Assembly: GCF_900103345.1 (NCBI RefSeq)
Contig: NZ_LT629702.1
Span: 2,914,001 to 2,978,000 of the forward strand
Direction: 5' to 3'
Length of the DNA stretch: 64,000 nt
DNA from: Pseudomonas azotoformans
GTDB lineage: Bacteria; Pseudomonadota; Gammaproteobacteria; Pseudomonadales; Pseudomonadaceae
The position numbers and the translations under genes are program-made. The notes under the pieces were generated by a model. That model searched no databases and was not told where the DNA came from. It saw only the letters and a list, made by a program, of their open reading frames with translations. Positions 1 to 7,787 of the stretch are shown piece by piece (within the stretch, counting starts at the first letter, position 1; each line of letters starts with the position of its first letter).

Positions 1-6
1 GTTACC

Positions 7-3000
7 ATGTCGCTGTCCAGCGGGCTGATCGCCGCCGTTGCCCTGGCCTATATGGCCATCATGTTTGCCATCGCCTTCTACGGAGACCGCCGCCGTGCGC
101 CACTGCCGCCGCGCATGCGTGCCTGGGTGTACAGCCTGTCGCTGGCGGTTTATTGCACCAGTTGGACCTTCTTTGGCGCCGTAGGCCAGGCCGCCGAACA
201 GCTGTGGGCGTTTTTACCGATCTACCTGGGACCGGTGCTGCTGCTGGTGTTGGCACCCTGGGTGCTGCAGAAGATGATTCTGATCAGCAAGCAGGAAAAC
301 ATCACCTCCATCGCCGACTTCATTGCCGCGCGCTACGGCAAATCGCAATCGCTGGCGGTGGTGGTCGCACTCATCTGCCTGGTCGGCGTATTGCCCTATA
401 TCGCACTGCAACTCAAAGGCATCGTGCTCGGGGTGAACCTGTTGATCGGCGCTGGGGCCGACACCACCGGCACCCGCGCCCAGGACACCGCGTTGATTGT
501 GTCGCTGGTGCTGGCACTGTTCACCATCGTGTTTGGTACGCGCAACCTCGACGCCACGGAGCACCACCGGGGCATGGTGCTGGCGATTGCGTTTGAATCC
601 CTGGTCAAGCTGTTCGCGTTTCTGGCGGTGGGTGCGTTTGTGACCTACGGCCTGTATGACGGTTTCGGTGATTTGTTCAGCCAGGCCATGCTGGCACCAC
701 GCCTGGAGGAATACTGGAAGGAGACCGTCAACTGGCCGTCGATGGTAGTGCAGACCGGCGTGGCGATGATGGCGATCATCTGCCTGCCTCGGCAGTTTCA
801 TGTCACGGTGGTGGAAAACATCGACCCTCAGGACCTGCGCCTGGCCAAATGGGTGTTCCCCGCCTACCTGATCCTGGCCGCTCTGTTTGTAGTACCGATC
901 GCCTTGGGCGGCAAGATGATGCTGCCGGGCTCGGTGCTGCCGGACTCCTACGTAATCAGCCTGCCCATGGCCGAAGCCCATCCGGCACTGGCGGTACTGG
1001 CCTTTATCGGCGGCGCCTCGGCAGCCACCGGCATGGTGATCGTGGCAAGCATCGCCTTGTCGACCATGGTCTCCAACGACATGCTGCTGCCGTGGTTGCT
1101 GCGCCGCTCCAGCGCCGAGCGCCCGTTCGAAGTGTTCCGCCACTGGATGCTGTCGGTACGCCGGGTCAGCATCGTGATCATCCTGTTGCTGGCCTACGTC
1201 AGTTACCGCCTGCTGGGCTCGTCTGCCAGCCTGGCAACCATCGGCCAGATCGCCTTTGCCGCCGTGACCCAGCTGGCACCGGCGATGCTCGGCGCGCTGT
1301 ACTGGAAGCAGGCCAACCGGCGCGGCGTGTTTGCCGGGCTGGCAGCGGGCACTTTCCTGTGGTTCTACACCTTGGTCCTACCGGTAACGGCGAAAAGCCT
1401 GGGCTGGTCCCTCAGCCTTTTCCCAGGACTGACGTGGATGCATTCCCACCCACTGGGTCTGTCCGTCACTTCGTTGACCTTGGGTACCGTGTTTTCTCTG
1501 GCAGGTAACTTCACGCTGTTCGTATGGGTGTCGATGCTGTCGCGTACGCGGGTTTCCGAACACTGGCAAGCCGGGCGTTTTATTGGCCAGGAAATCAGCC
1601 AACGCGCCAGCGCCCGCTCGATGCTGTCGGTGCAGATCAGTGATTTGCTCAGCCTGGCCGCGCGCTTTGTGGGTGAAGAACGCGCCCAGCAGAGTTTTAT
1701 CCGCTTCGCCTATCGCCAGGGCAAAGGCTTCAACCCCAACCAGAACGCCGACAACGACTGGATAGCTCACACGGAGCGCTTGCTGGCCGGCGTACTCGGG
1801 GCGTCCTCGACCCGCGCAGTGGTGAAAGCCGCCATCGAAGGGCGCGAAATGCAGCTGGAGGACGTCGTACGCATCGCCGACGAAGCGTCGGAAGTGCTGC
1901 AGTTCAACCGCGCATTGCTGCAAGGCGCTATCGAGAACATCACCCAGGGCATCAGCGTGGTCGACCAGTCCCTCAAGCTGGTGGCCTGGAACCGGCGTTA
2001 CCTGGAGCTGTTCAACTATCCGGACGGCCTGATCAGCGTCGGCCGGCCGATTGCCGACATCATCCGCTACAACGCCGAACGCGGCCTATGCGGGCCAGGT
2101 GAGGCCGAAGTGCACGTGGCGCGACGCCTGCACTGGATGCGCCAGGGCCGTGCGCACACCTCTGAACGCTTGTTTCCCAATGGCCGGGTGATCGAGCTGA
2201 TCGGCAACCCGATGCCCGGCGGCGGCTTCGTGATGAGTTTCACCGACATCACCGCGTTCCGTGAAGCCGAGCAGGCCCTCACCGAGGCCAACGAAGGCCT
2301 GGAACAACGGGTCGCCGAGCGCACCCACGAGCTGTCGCAACTCAACGTGGCGCTCACTGACGCCAAGGGCGTGGCCGAGTCCGCCAGCCAGTCGAAGACG
2401 CGCTTCCTGGCCGCCGTCAGCCATGACTTGATGCAACCGCTGAATGCCGCACGCCTGTTCTCCGCCGCCCTCTCCCACCAGAACGACGGCCTGTCCGACG
2501 AAGCCCGGCAACTGGTGCAGCACCTGGACAGCTCACTGCGCTCCGCCGAAGACCTGATCAGCGACCTGCTGGATATCTCGCGCCTGGAAAACGGCAAGAT
2601 CAATCCGCAGCGCCATCCTTTTGTGCTTAACGAACTGTTCGACACCCTGGGCGCGGAGTTCAAGGCGCTGGCCCAGGAGCAAGGTCTTCGCTTCCGTATG
2701 CGTGGCAGTCGCTTGCGCGTGGACAGCGACATCAAGCTACTCCGACGAGTTCTTCAGAACTTCCTCACAAACGCCTTTCGTTATGCCGATGGCCCGGTGC
2801 TACTGGGCGTACGCCGACGCAAAGGCGAGCTGTGCCTGGAAGTATGGGATCGTGGCCCGGGGATCCCGCTGGATAAACAAAAGGTGATCTTCGAAGAATT
2901 CAAGCGCCTGGACAGCCACCAGACCCGTGCCGAGAAAGGCCTGGGGCTGGGCCTGGCGATCGCCGACGGGCTGTGCCGCGTGCTGGGCCACCGCCTGAGC

Positions 3001-3477
3001 GTGCGCTCATGGCCCGGCAAGGGCAGCGTGTTCAGCGTGCGTGTGCCGCTGGCCCGCAACCAGGCCGCCCCGCAGGTCAAGACGCCGCAGGAAAGCGGCC
3101 TGCCACTGAGCGGTGCGCAAGTGCTGTGTGTGGATAACGAAGAGAGCATCCTGATCGGTATGCGCAGCCTGCTGACGCGCTGGGGCTGCGAGGTCTGGAC
3201 CGCCACCGACCAGGCGCAATGCGCGGCATTACTGGCCGACGGCGTGCGCCCGCAACTGGCCTTGGTGGACTACCACCTGGACCATGGCGAAACCGGGACT
3301 GAACTGATGGGTTGGTTGCGCGCGCAATTGGCGGAGCCGATTCCCGGTGTGGTGATCAGTGCCGATGGCCGCCCGGAGATGGTCGCCGAGGTGCATGCGG
3401 CGGGGTTGGATTACCTGGCCAAGCCGGTGAAACCGGCAGCGTTGCGGGCACTGTTGAGCCGGCATTTGCCTTTGTAG
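7..3477 (+). CDS. mxtR: SSS-domain hybrid sensor histidine kinase/response regulator (MxtR/CrbS type)
   Basis: A 1156-residue inner-membrane sensor. The first ~510 residues are a sodium:solute-symporter-like module with about 13 hydrophobic segments. A PAS-like region follows (~640-760), then a coiled linker and a histidine-kinase core. The phospho-acceptor is His806 in SHDLMQPLN and the ATPase glycine box GLGLGLAI begins near 978. A C-terminal receiver carries Asp1088 in LVDYHLDHG. This order (transporter, PAS, HK, REC) is that of MxtR/CrbS, which in pseudomonads acts with the regulator ErdR/CrbR in acetate and acetyl-CoA synthetase control. That role is inferred from architecture; no regulator gene lies in the window. 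The ATG is the first in frame, but the window edge hides most of the upstream region. The TAG stop lies inside a REP repeat. Confidence 0.85.
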   Translation: MSLSSGLIAAVALAYMAIMFAIAFYGDRRRAPLPPRMRAWVYSLSLAVYCTSWTFFGAVGQAAEQLWAFLPIYLGPVLLLVLAPWVLQKMILISKQENITSIADFIAARYGKSQSLAVVVALICLVGVLPYIALQLKGIVLGVNLLIGAGADTTGTRAQDTALIVSLVLALFTIVFGTRNLDATEHHRGMVLAIAFESLVKLFAFLAVGAFVTYGLYDGFGDLFSQAMLAPRLEEYWKETVNWPSMVVQTGVAMMAIICLPRQFHVTVVENIDPQDLRLAKWVFPAYLILAALFVVPIALGGKMMLPGSVLPDSYVISLPMAEAHPALAVLAFIGGASAATGMVIVASIALSTMVSNDMLLPWLLRRSSAERPFEVFRHWMLSVRRVSIVIILLLAYVSYRLLGSSASLATIGQIAFAAVTQLAPAMLGALYWKQANRRGVFAGLAAGTFLWFYTLVLPVTAKSLGWSLSLFPGLTWMHSHPLGLSVTSLTLGTVFSLAGNFTLFVWVSMLSRTRVSEHWQAGRFIGQEISQRASARSMLSVQISDLLSLAARFVGEERAQQSFIRFAYRQGKGFNPNQNADNDWIAHTERLLAGVLGASSTRAVVKAAIEGREMQLEDVVRIADEASEVLQFNRALLQGAIENITQGISVVDQSLKLVAWNRRYLELFNYPDGLISVGRPIADIIRYNAERGLCGPGEAEVHVARRLHWMRQGRAHTSERLFPNGRVIELIGNPMPGGGFVMSFTDITAFREAEQALTEANEGLEQRVAERTHELSQLNVALTDAKGVAESASQSKTRFLAAVSHDLMQPLNAARLFSAALSHQNDGLSDEARQLVQHLDSSLRSAEDLISDLLDISRLENGKINPQRHPFVLNELFDTLGAEFKALAQEQGLRFRMRGSRLRVDSDIKLLRRVLQNFLTNAFRYADGPVLLGVRRRKGELCLEVWDRGPGIPLDKQKVIFEEFKRLDSHQTRAEKGLGLGLAIADGLCRVLGHRLSVRSWPGKGSVFSVRVPLARNQAAPQVKTPQESGLPLSGAQVLCVDNEESILIGMRSLLTRWGCEVWTATDQAQCAALLADGVRPQLALVDYHLDHGETGTELMGWLRAQLAEPIPGVVISADGRPEMVAEVHAAGLDYLAKPVKPAALRALLSRHLPL

Positions 3478-3570
3478 GAGCGAGCTTGCTCGCGAAAACC
3501 GTCAACGACACGCGGACATTCTGAATGAACGTGTTGCCTGTGGGTTCTTCGCGAGCAAGCTCGCTCCTAC
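3474..3570. repeat. REP doublet, family A (GTAGGAGCGAGC type)
   Basis: Two inverted copies of GTAGGAGCGAGCTTGCTCGC are separated by about 50 bases, the usual REPIN form in fluorescent pseudomonads. Each arm is itself a hairpin. The left copy contains the stop codon of the upstream sensor kinase, and the element separates it from the convergent rmuC. Confidence 0.9.
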
Positions 3571-3583
3571 AAGAGGTGGCCGT

Positions 3584-5077
3584 TTATTCGGGCAGATGGG
3601 CCACGCCATCTGAGTCCGTCATCGCCCGCTCCAGCAGGTCAGCGGGAAGGCTCTTACTCGCCCGCGCACCGAGCAACCTCAATTGCTCAGTCCGGCTGAC
3701 CAGATTTCCGCGTCCATCTGTCAGCTTGTTACGCGCCGCACTGTAAGCCTTATCCAACTGCTGCAAACGGTTACCCACTTCATCCAGGTCCTGGATAAAC
3801 AACACGAACTTGTCGTACAGCCAACCGGCGCGCTCGGCGATTTCCCGGGCATTCTGGCTCTGGCGCTCCTGCTTCCACAGGCTGTCGATCACCCGCAGGG
3901 TGGCCAGCAACGTGGTCGGGCTGACGATCACGATATGGCGGTCGAAAGCTTCCTGGAACAGGTTCGGCTCGGCCTGCAACGCAGCGGAAAACGCCGCTTC
4001 AATAGGCACGAACAGCAACACGAAATCCAGGCTGTGCAGGCCTTCCAGGCGTTTGTAATCCTTGCCGGCCAAGCCTTTGACGTGGTTTCGCAGCGACAGC
4101 ACATGTTGCTTCAGGGCCGCCTGGCCGATGACCTCATCATCCGCCGCCACGTACTGCTGGTAAGCAGTGAGGCTGACCTTGGAGTCCACCACCACCTGCT
4201 TGTCGCCGGGCAACATGATCAGCACGTCGGGCTGGAAGCGCTCGCCATCCGGGCCCTTGAGGCTGACTTGAGTCTGGTACTCGCGGCCTTTTTCCAGGCC
4301 CGCATGCTCCAGCACCCGCTCAAGAATCAGCTCGCCCCAGTTGCCTTGGGTTTTCTGGCCCTTCAAAGCACGGGTCAGGTTGGTGGCTTCGTCCGACAGA
4401 CGCAGGTTCAGTTGCTGTAGGCGCTCCAGCTCTTTAGCCAGGGAAAAACGCTCGCGGGCCTCGTTCTGGTAGCTTTCTTCCACGCGTTTTTCGAAGGACT
4501 GGATGCGCTCTTTCAACGGATCAAGCAATTGGCCCAGGCGCTCCTGGCTGGTTTCGGCGAAGCGCTGTTCGCGCTCATCGAAAATCTTGCCGGCCAGCTC
4601 GGCGAACTGCGCGCGCAGCTCATCCCGTGAGCCTTGCAGGTCAGTGAGGCGCTGTTGATGGCTGTCCTGTTGTTCCCGCAGTTCGGCGCGCAAGGCCGCT
4701 GACAGAGCATCGAGACGGCGCAGCTCGGTCTCCTTGGCGCTACGGTCGAGGTTCCAGGCGTGGGCGGCGTCGCGGGCATTGTCGCGGTCGATCTGCAGCA
4801 GTTCGACTTCGCGGCGTACGGCCGCCAGGTCGGCCTGTTTGGCAGCATTCGCCTGGCTCAGATCGCTGATCTCGTCGCGGCTGGCATCCAACTGTGCGGC
4901 GAGGCCCTCCTGGGCCAGTTGCGCAGTGGCCAGGCGCTCTTCGAGCAGTTCCCAGCCGGTCATGCGGGCGGTCAGTCGCCGCTGAAGCTGCCAGCACACC
5001 GCCAATAAAGGCACGGCAGCGCCTGCGAGGCCCAGGGCAATACTGGTCCAGTCAAAAACCATAGACATGTCTGCCAT
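3584..5077 (-). CDS. rmuC: DNA recombination protein RmuC
   Basis: About 497 residues. An N-terminal membrane anchor (hydrophobic ~10-30) is followed by a long coiled coil rich in Glu, Leu, Arg and Gln (~35-200). The conserved RmuC nuclease-like domain follows, with VVVDSKVSLTAYQQY and FVLLFVPIEAAFSAAL. RmuC proteins limit recombination at inverted repeats, probably as endonuclease-like factors; the biochemical activity is not established here. Several in-frame ATGs lie within 20 bases (5077, 5068, 5062) and none has a clear Shine-Dalgarno sequence, so the exact start is uncertain. It converges on the sensor kinase across a REP element. Confidence 0.9.
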   Translation of the reverse strand: MADMSMVFDWTSIALGLAGAAVPLLAVCWQLQRRLTARMTGWELLEERLATAQLAQEGLAAQLDASRDEISDLSQANAAKQADLAAVRREVELLQIDRDNARDAAHAWNLDRSAKETELRRLDALSAALRAELREQQDSHQQRLTDLQGSRDELRAQFAELAGKIFDEREQRFAETSQERLGQLLDPLKERIQSFEKRVEESYQNEARERFSLAKELERLQQLNLRLSDEATNLTRALKGQKTQGNWGELILERVLEHAGLEKGREYQTQVSLKGPDGERFQPDVLIMLPGDKQVVVDSKVSLTAYQQYVAADDEVIGQAALKQHVLSLRNHVKGLAGKDYKRLEGLHSLDFVLLFVPIEAAFSAALQAEPNLFQEAFDRHIVIVSPTTLLATLRVIDSLWKQERQSQNAREIAERAGWLYDKFVLFIQDLDEVGNRLQQLDKAYSAARNKLTDGRGNLVSRTEQLRLLGARASKSLPADLLERAMTDSDGVAHLPE

Positions 5078-5123
5078 CACCGAAAAAAAGCAAGGTTAGC
5101 GGAGCCCAGGGCCTGAGGACAGC

Positions 5124-5447
5124 TCAGTCTTCGACTTGGCCCAGTTCACGCTGGGCGCGACGGTCACCGGCGCGAGCCGCCAGGCGCAACAGGTCGTGGC
5201 CGATGCGGCGGTCGCGGGCATTCCCGCATTCACGGCACATCAGTTGACCCAGGCGGCTTTGGGCCGCAACCACGCCTTCACGGGCGGGCTGCTTGAGCAA
5301 GCGCCCGGCGAAGTGTTTGACGTTGGTGTTGTGACCCAGGCGCGGACTGTCGAGCAGCCACAAGGCGACTTTCAAGGAGAAGCGCTTGGGGGCGGTAACA
5401 GTTTGAGGGGTATCGGTAACAGAAGGTGATACTGAGCGAAACTTCAT
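5124..5447 (-). CDS. Small Sel1-like repeat protein
   Basis: A 107-residue basic protein. The stretch AAQSRLGQLMCRECGN...ARAGDRRAQRELGQ resembles one or two Sel1/TPR-like units (A..G...AQ..LG), including a CREC pair. The start at 5447 (MKFRSVSP) is chosen because it is the last ATG before the conserved part; the longer frame to 5606 runs into AT-rich, non-coding-like sequence. No strong Shine-Dalgarno sequence is visible. It lies 46 bases upstream of rmuC on the same strand and may be cotranscribed. A DnaA-box-like palindrome lies just upstream at 5554-5572. Function unknown. Confidence 0.65.
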   Translation of the reverse strand: MKFRSVSPSVTDTPQTVTAPKRFSLKVALWLLDSPRLGHNTNVKHFAGRLLKQPAREGVVAAQSRLGQLMCRECGNARDRRIGHDLLRLAARAGDRRAQRELGQVED

Positions 5448-5904
5448 AAAGCACTGTGGGACAGATCGGAAGGCGCGCCACTCTACTCTTTTTTTCGTAC
5501 AGGTAAAGCTGAAAAAACTCTGCACGCCCGTTCTAGAGCAAGCGCTCGGGACAATCCACAGAAGCTGTGGATAACTCAGTGGACAACCCCCCTTTAACTC
5601 GCGCAAAGCCCCATGGAATGGGGGTCGCAGTCAAACTGACGATTTTTTCACCAATAAAAAAAAGCCAGATTTTTCATTGACTTAAATTTCCATTGCAGGC
5701 AAATGGCGGCCCGGTAGAGCAGTTGACAGCGCGGTTACACCTCCCGCAACTAATGTGCACAAGTACCCATCCGACGGTTATATCGCCGACGTTTTTTGAA
5801 GCAACTTGCTGCAAAGATGTTACCGCCGCGGCAAAACAGGGACTTTTCAAATCTTTCCCGGCTCGCCACACTCCCCGACCTACAGCGCAACGGTGGAGGG
5901 GTCG
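5448..5904. other. Intergenic region between divergent genes
   Basis: 457 bases separate the Sel1-like gene from a small membrane protein. Two things stand out: the palindrome at 5554-5572 and an AT-rich patch at about 5640-5690 (poly-A run followed by TTGACTT) that could hold a rightward promoter, although no well-spaced -10 is clear. No further gene with a ribosome-binding site is seen. Confidence 0.5.
5554..5572. promoter_or_regulatory. Inverted pair of DnaA-box-like sequences
   Basis: ATCCACAG and CTGTGGAT form a perfect 8-bp inverted repeat with a 3-bp spacer. The right copy extends to CTGTGGATAA (5565-5574), which on the minus strand is TTATCCACAG and contains the full DnaA box TTATCCACA. 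It lies 107 bases upstream of the Sel1-like start, so it could be a DnaA-responsive operator. This is a motif reading only. Confidence 0.45.
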
Positions 5905-6210
5905 ATGAAAGGAATTCTGTTGTTTGCGGTGCTGCTCCTGGCCATCTGTGCCATTTCATTGGGGATCAATGCAGCGTTGCCCTCACCGGATGGGGCACTG
6001 TTCGCCATCGCCATCCTGCTGTCGGCGGCGTTCACGGCCGTGAGCCTGTGCATCGAACTCGGCGAAGGCCGGATCAACGATATGGGGGATGTGATGAAAG
6101 TGGTCGAGACCGGCCAGTCCCTGCGCTTGACCCTTGCCGCTTATGGCTTGGGTTGCTCGCTGGCAGCAGCAGCCACTGTGCTGGTCTATCGAGGCCTGCT
6201 GGGCGGCTGA
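5905..6210 (+). CDS. Small inner-membrane protein, hypothetical
   Basis: 101 residues with three hydrophobic stretches (~3-22, ~29-47 and ~76-98) linked by short polar loops, the longest being ELGEGRINDMGDVMKVVETGQS. The ATG at 5905 has a strong GGAGGGG Shine-Dalgarno sequence six to nine bases upstream, which favours it over a longer frame from 5806. No enzymatic motif is present and the family was not recognised. It appears monocistronic: a long non-coding leader-like stretch follows. Confidence 0.7.
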   Translation: MKGILLFAVLLLAICAISLGINAALPSPDGALFAIAILLSAAFTAVSLCIELGEGRINDMGDVMKVVETGQSLRLTLAAYGLGCSLAAAATVLVYRGLLGG

Positions 6211-6653
6211 TTGAGGTTTTTTGGCTAACATACTTCCCTTACCTGTTTCAATCAGTTACTATCCGCGGCGTTAGTACCAAGCTGAAAGTCAATTCTGGTC
6301 GAACAACTCCCCTGCACAACACGGGATCGACCACCTCGATGGTTTCCAGGTATCACTTGCGACGACACTGCCTTTGAACAAGCAAAGGGTGCGCGAAGTT
6401 TCCATACTCTGACCGAACCAACCTGCAAATTGATCAGGATCTTCACCCCGGGCCCAGAACCTTTGCCCCTGTTGTGATGCCTGCCCTCCTAAGTACCTAC
6501 CTGCCAGCCCAAGCGCGCCTAACTTATCAGCGCTTCAAACTGGCTGCTTTGTTCCAGTCAGGTTCTTCGTTTGATCAATGGTGATCAACGTTACTGGAAC
6601 GTTTTAACGTTGCACGGTTCTTAATCCGTGTCATTTGTAGGAACACCCATAAT
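6211..6653. other. Long intergenic/leader region before a 74-residue gene
   Basis: 443 bases without a credible gene: the frames present lack ribosome-binding sites and family resemblance. The notable content is the nested palindrome at 6551-6600 and, just after it, the close repeat AACGTT-TT-AACGTT (6598-6611). The region probably carries the promoter and a structured 5' leader for the downstream gene. Confidence 0.5.
6551..6600 (+). promoter_or_regulatory. Nested inverted repeats upstream of the 74-residue gene
   Basis: The outer arms are GTTCCAGT (6551-6558) and ACTGGAAC (6593-6600). The inner arms are TTGATCA (6571-6577) and TGATCAA (6582-6588) around a 4-base loop. Both pairs are perfect. 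As RNA this gives a hairpin with an asymmetric internal loop ending about 50 bases before the start codon; as DNA the inner pair could be an operator. Confidence 0.55.
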
Positions 6654-6878
6654 ATGAACGCTCAAATCCACACTCAGGATGCCATTCGCACCCTCACCAA
6701 CGCTTTTGCTCCAATGAACTGCCTGATCATGGCTGCGCGCAAAGGCTGCTTCAGCTTCACCCTGGTCAACGAACACGGCATCGCTCGTCACAGCGAACGC
6801 CTGTACCCCGATCAATACTCCAGCGCAGAACCGCTGCAGGCCGTGATCGAGCGTACCCGTCAGGCATTGACTGCCTGA
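6654..6878 (+). CDS. Conserved-looking small protein, hypothetical
   Basis: A soluble 74-residue protein without a signal peptide. It has the mixed alpha/beta pattern and size of small Pseudomonas-specific DUF families (DUF1652/DUF3509-like), with FTLVNEHG followed by SERLYP and a C-terminal helix AVIERTRQAL, but no family could be assigned. AGGA lies 12 bases before the ATG, rather far for a ribosome-binding site. It has its own promoter region and its own strong terminator (6901-6930), so it is a single-gene transcript with an unusually long upstream region. Confidence 0.7.
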   Translation: MNAQIHTQDAIRTLTNAFAPMNCLIMAARKGCFSFTLVNEHGIARHSERLYPDQYSSAEPLQAVIERTRQALTA

Positions 6879-6900
6879 CCGACCCGAGTCGCTGAAACAC

Positions 6901-6930
6901 AAAAACCCTGCTTGAACAGCAGGGTTTTTT
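6901..6930 (+). terminator. Rho-independent terminator
   Basis: Stem CCCTGCT/AGCAGGG (6906-6912 with 6918-6924), 5-base loop, then a run of six T. An A-run precedes it, so it may act in both directions. Confidence 0.9.
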
Positions 6931-7158
6931 ATTGCCCGGAATTTACTGATTGAGCAATTGCACTAAGTTCAAATAGATATAAACGTTATAACTAAATGAA
7001 GAAGATGTTTTAAAAACAGTCCTTTACATCGTAAATATGACACTACACTTCAACTCAAGCGGCATGATCCGCTTCCGGCGAGCCTGAGATCCGATCCACT
7101 GCTGCCAAGCCCCCATCTTCTCAGGCCTCGTCGACCACTTTCACGGATTGAGGCGTGT

Positions 7159-7641
7159 ATGGGTATCGCTGCCAGCGAATTGTGTCGTTATGTGATCAAG
7201 CCGACGTTGATGTACCTCGGCCGACATAACCCGACGGCCGAGTCCCTGCTGCTGGGCATCGCCGCCAGCCAGTCGGAACTCGGTTCCGCCTTGCACGACC
7301 GACGGGGGCATGGCCTGTATAGCATCACCGAACCGCGCCACCGTGCCTTGTGGGACAGCTACCTGGCGCTGGACCCTGAGCGCGCCAGCCTGGTACGCGG
7401 CCTCGCTAGCCAGCACGCGTTCCTCAGCGCACCGCAACTTGAGCTGACGGTCAACCTGCGTTACGCCACAGCCATCGCCTGGCTCCTGGTGGAACAACAC
7501 ACCCCTGCACTGCCCCCGCCCGGTGATGTACTCGCCATGGCACGTATCTGGAAAGAAATTTTTCATCCACAAGGAAGGCTGCGCGATTTCACTCAAGCCT
7601 GGCAAACCTGTGTTTCACCCATGAATCACGTGGTTTGCTGA
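7159..7641 (+). CDS. Phage lysozyme-like/transglycosylase-like orphan protein
   Basis: 160 residues, no signal peptide. The pattern TAESLLLGIAAS-SELGS, then GHGLYSITEP-H--LWDSYLA, then VNLRYATAIAWLL and a closing MARIWKEIFHPQGR--DF follows a family of phage virion or lysis proteins of lysozyme-like fold that I recall as LLLGTAAQES-LG, GIYQMEP, NLAYATA and WK-YYNT-G. The position expected to be the catalytic Glu in that family (A-A-Q-E-S) reads Gln here (A-A-S-Q-S), although another Glu lies two residues on. The GAGG Shine-Dalgarno sequence is well placed. No other phage gene is nearby, so this is an isolated, possibly domesticated, copy. The assignment is from memory of the motif pattern. Confidence 0.6.
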   Translation: MGIAASELCRYVIKPTLMYLGRHNPTAESLLLGIAASQSELGSALHDRRGHGLYSITEPRHRALWDSYLALDPERASLVRGLASQHAFLSAPQLELTVNLRYATAIAWLLVEQHTPALPPPGDVLAMARIWKEIFHPQGRLRDFTQAWQTCVSPMNHVVC

Positions 7642-7787
7642 CCGGGCAATTTGCAAGATTCGCCAAAAAAACCGAATTTTGGTTGGATTGTCCTACAAAA
7701 CCGCTCTATCTCCTGTATTACAGCCTATAGCGCGATCTTAAATTTATTGTTACTTTCCGCAGCGGTGATCACCACGGAGTTCTAATA

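Noticed and set aside
5706..5760. tRNA-like stretch (GGCCCGGTAGAGCAGTTGA)
   Set aside because: No acceptor stem, anticodon arm or T-loop can be formed around it.
6571..6588. Possible Anr/FNR box (TTGAT and ATCAA half-sites) upstream of the 74-residue gene
   Set aside because: The half-sites are 8 bases apart, while the Anr consensus has 4. It is reported instead as part of a nested palindrome.
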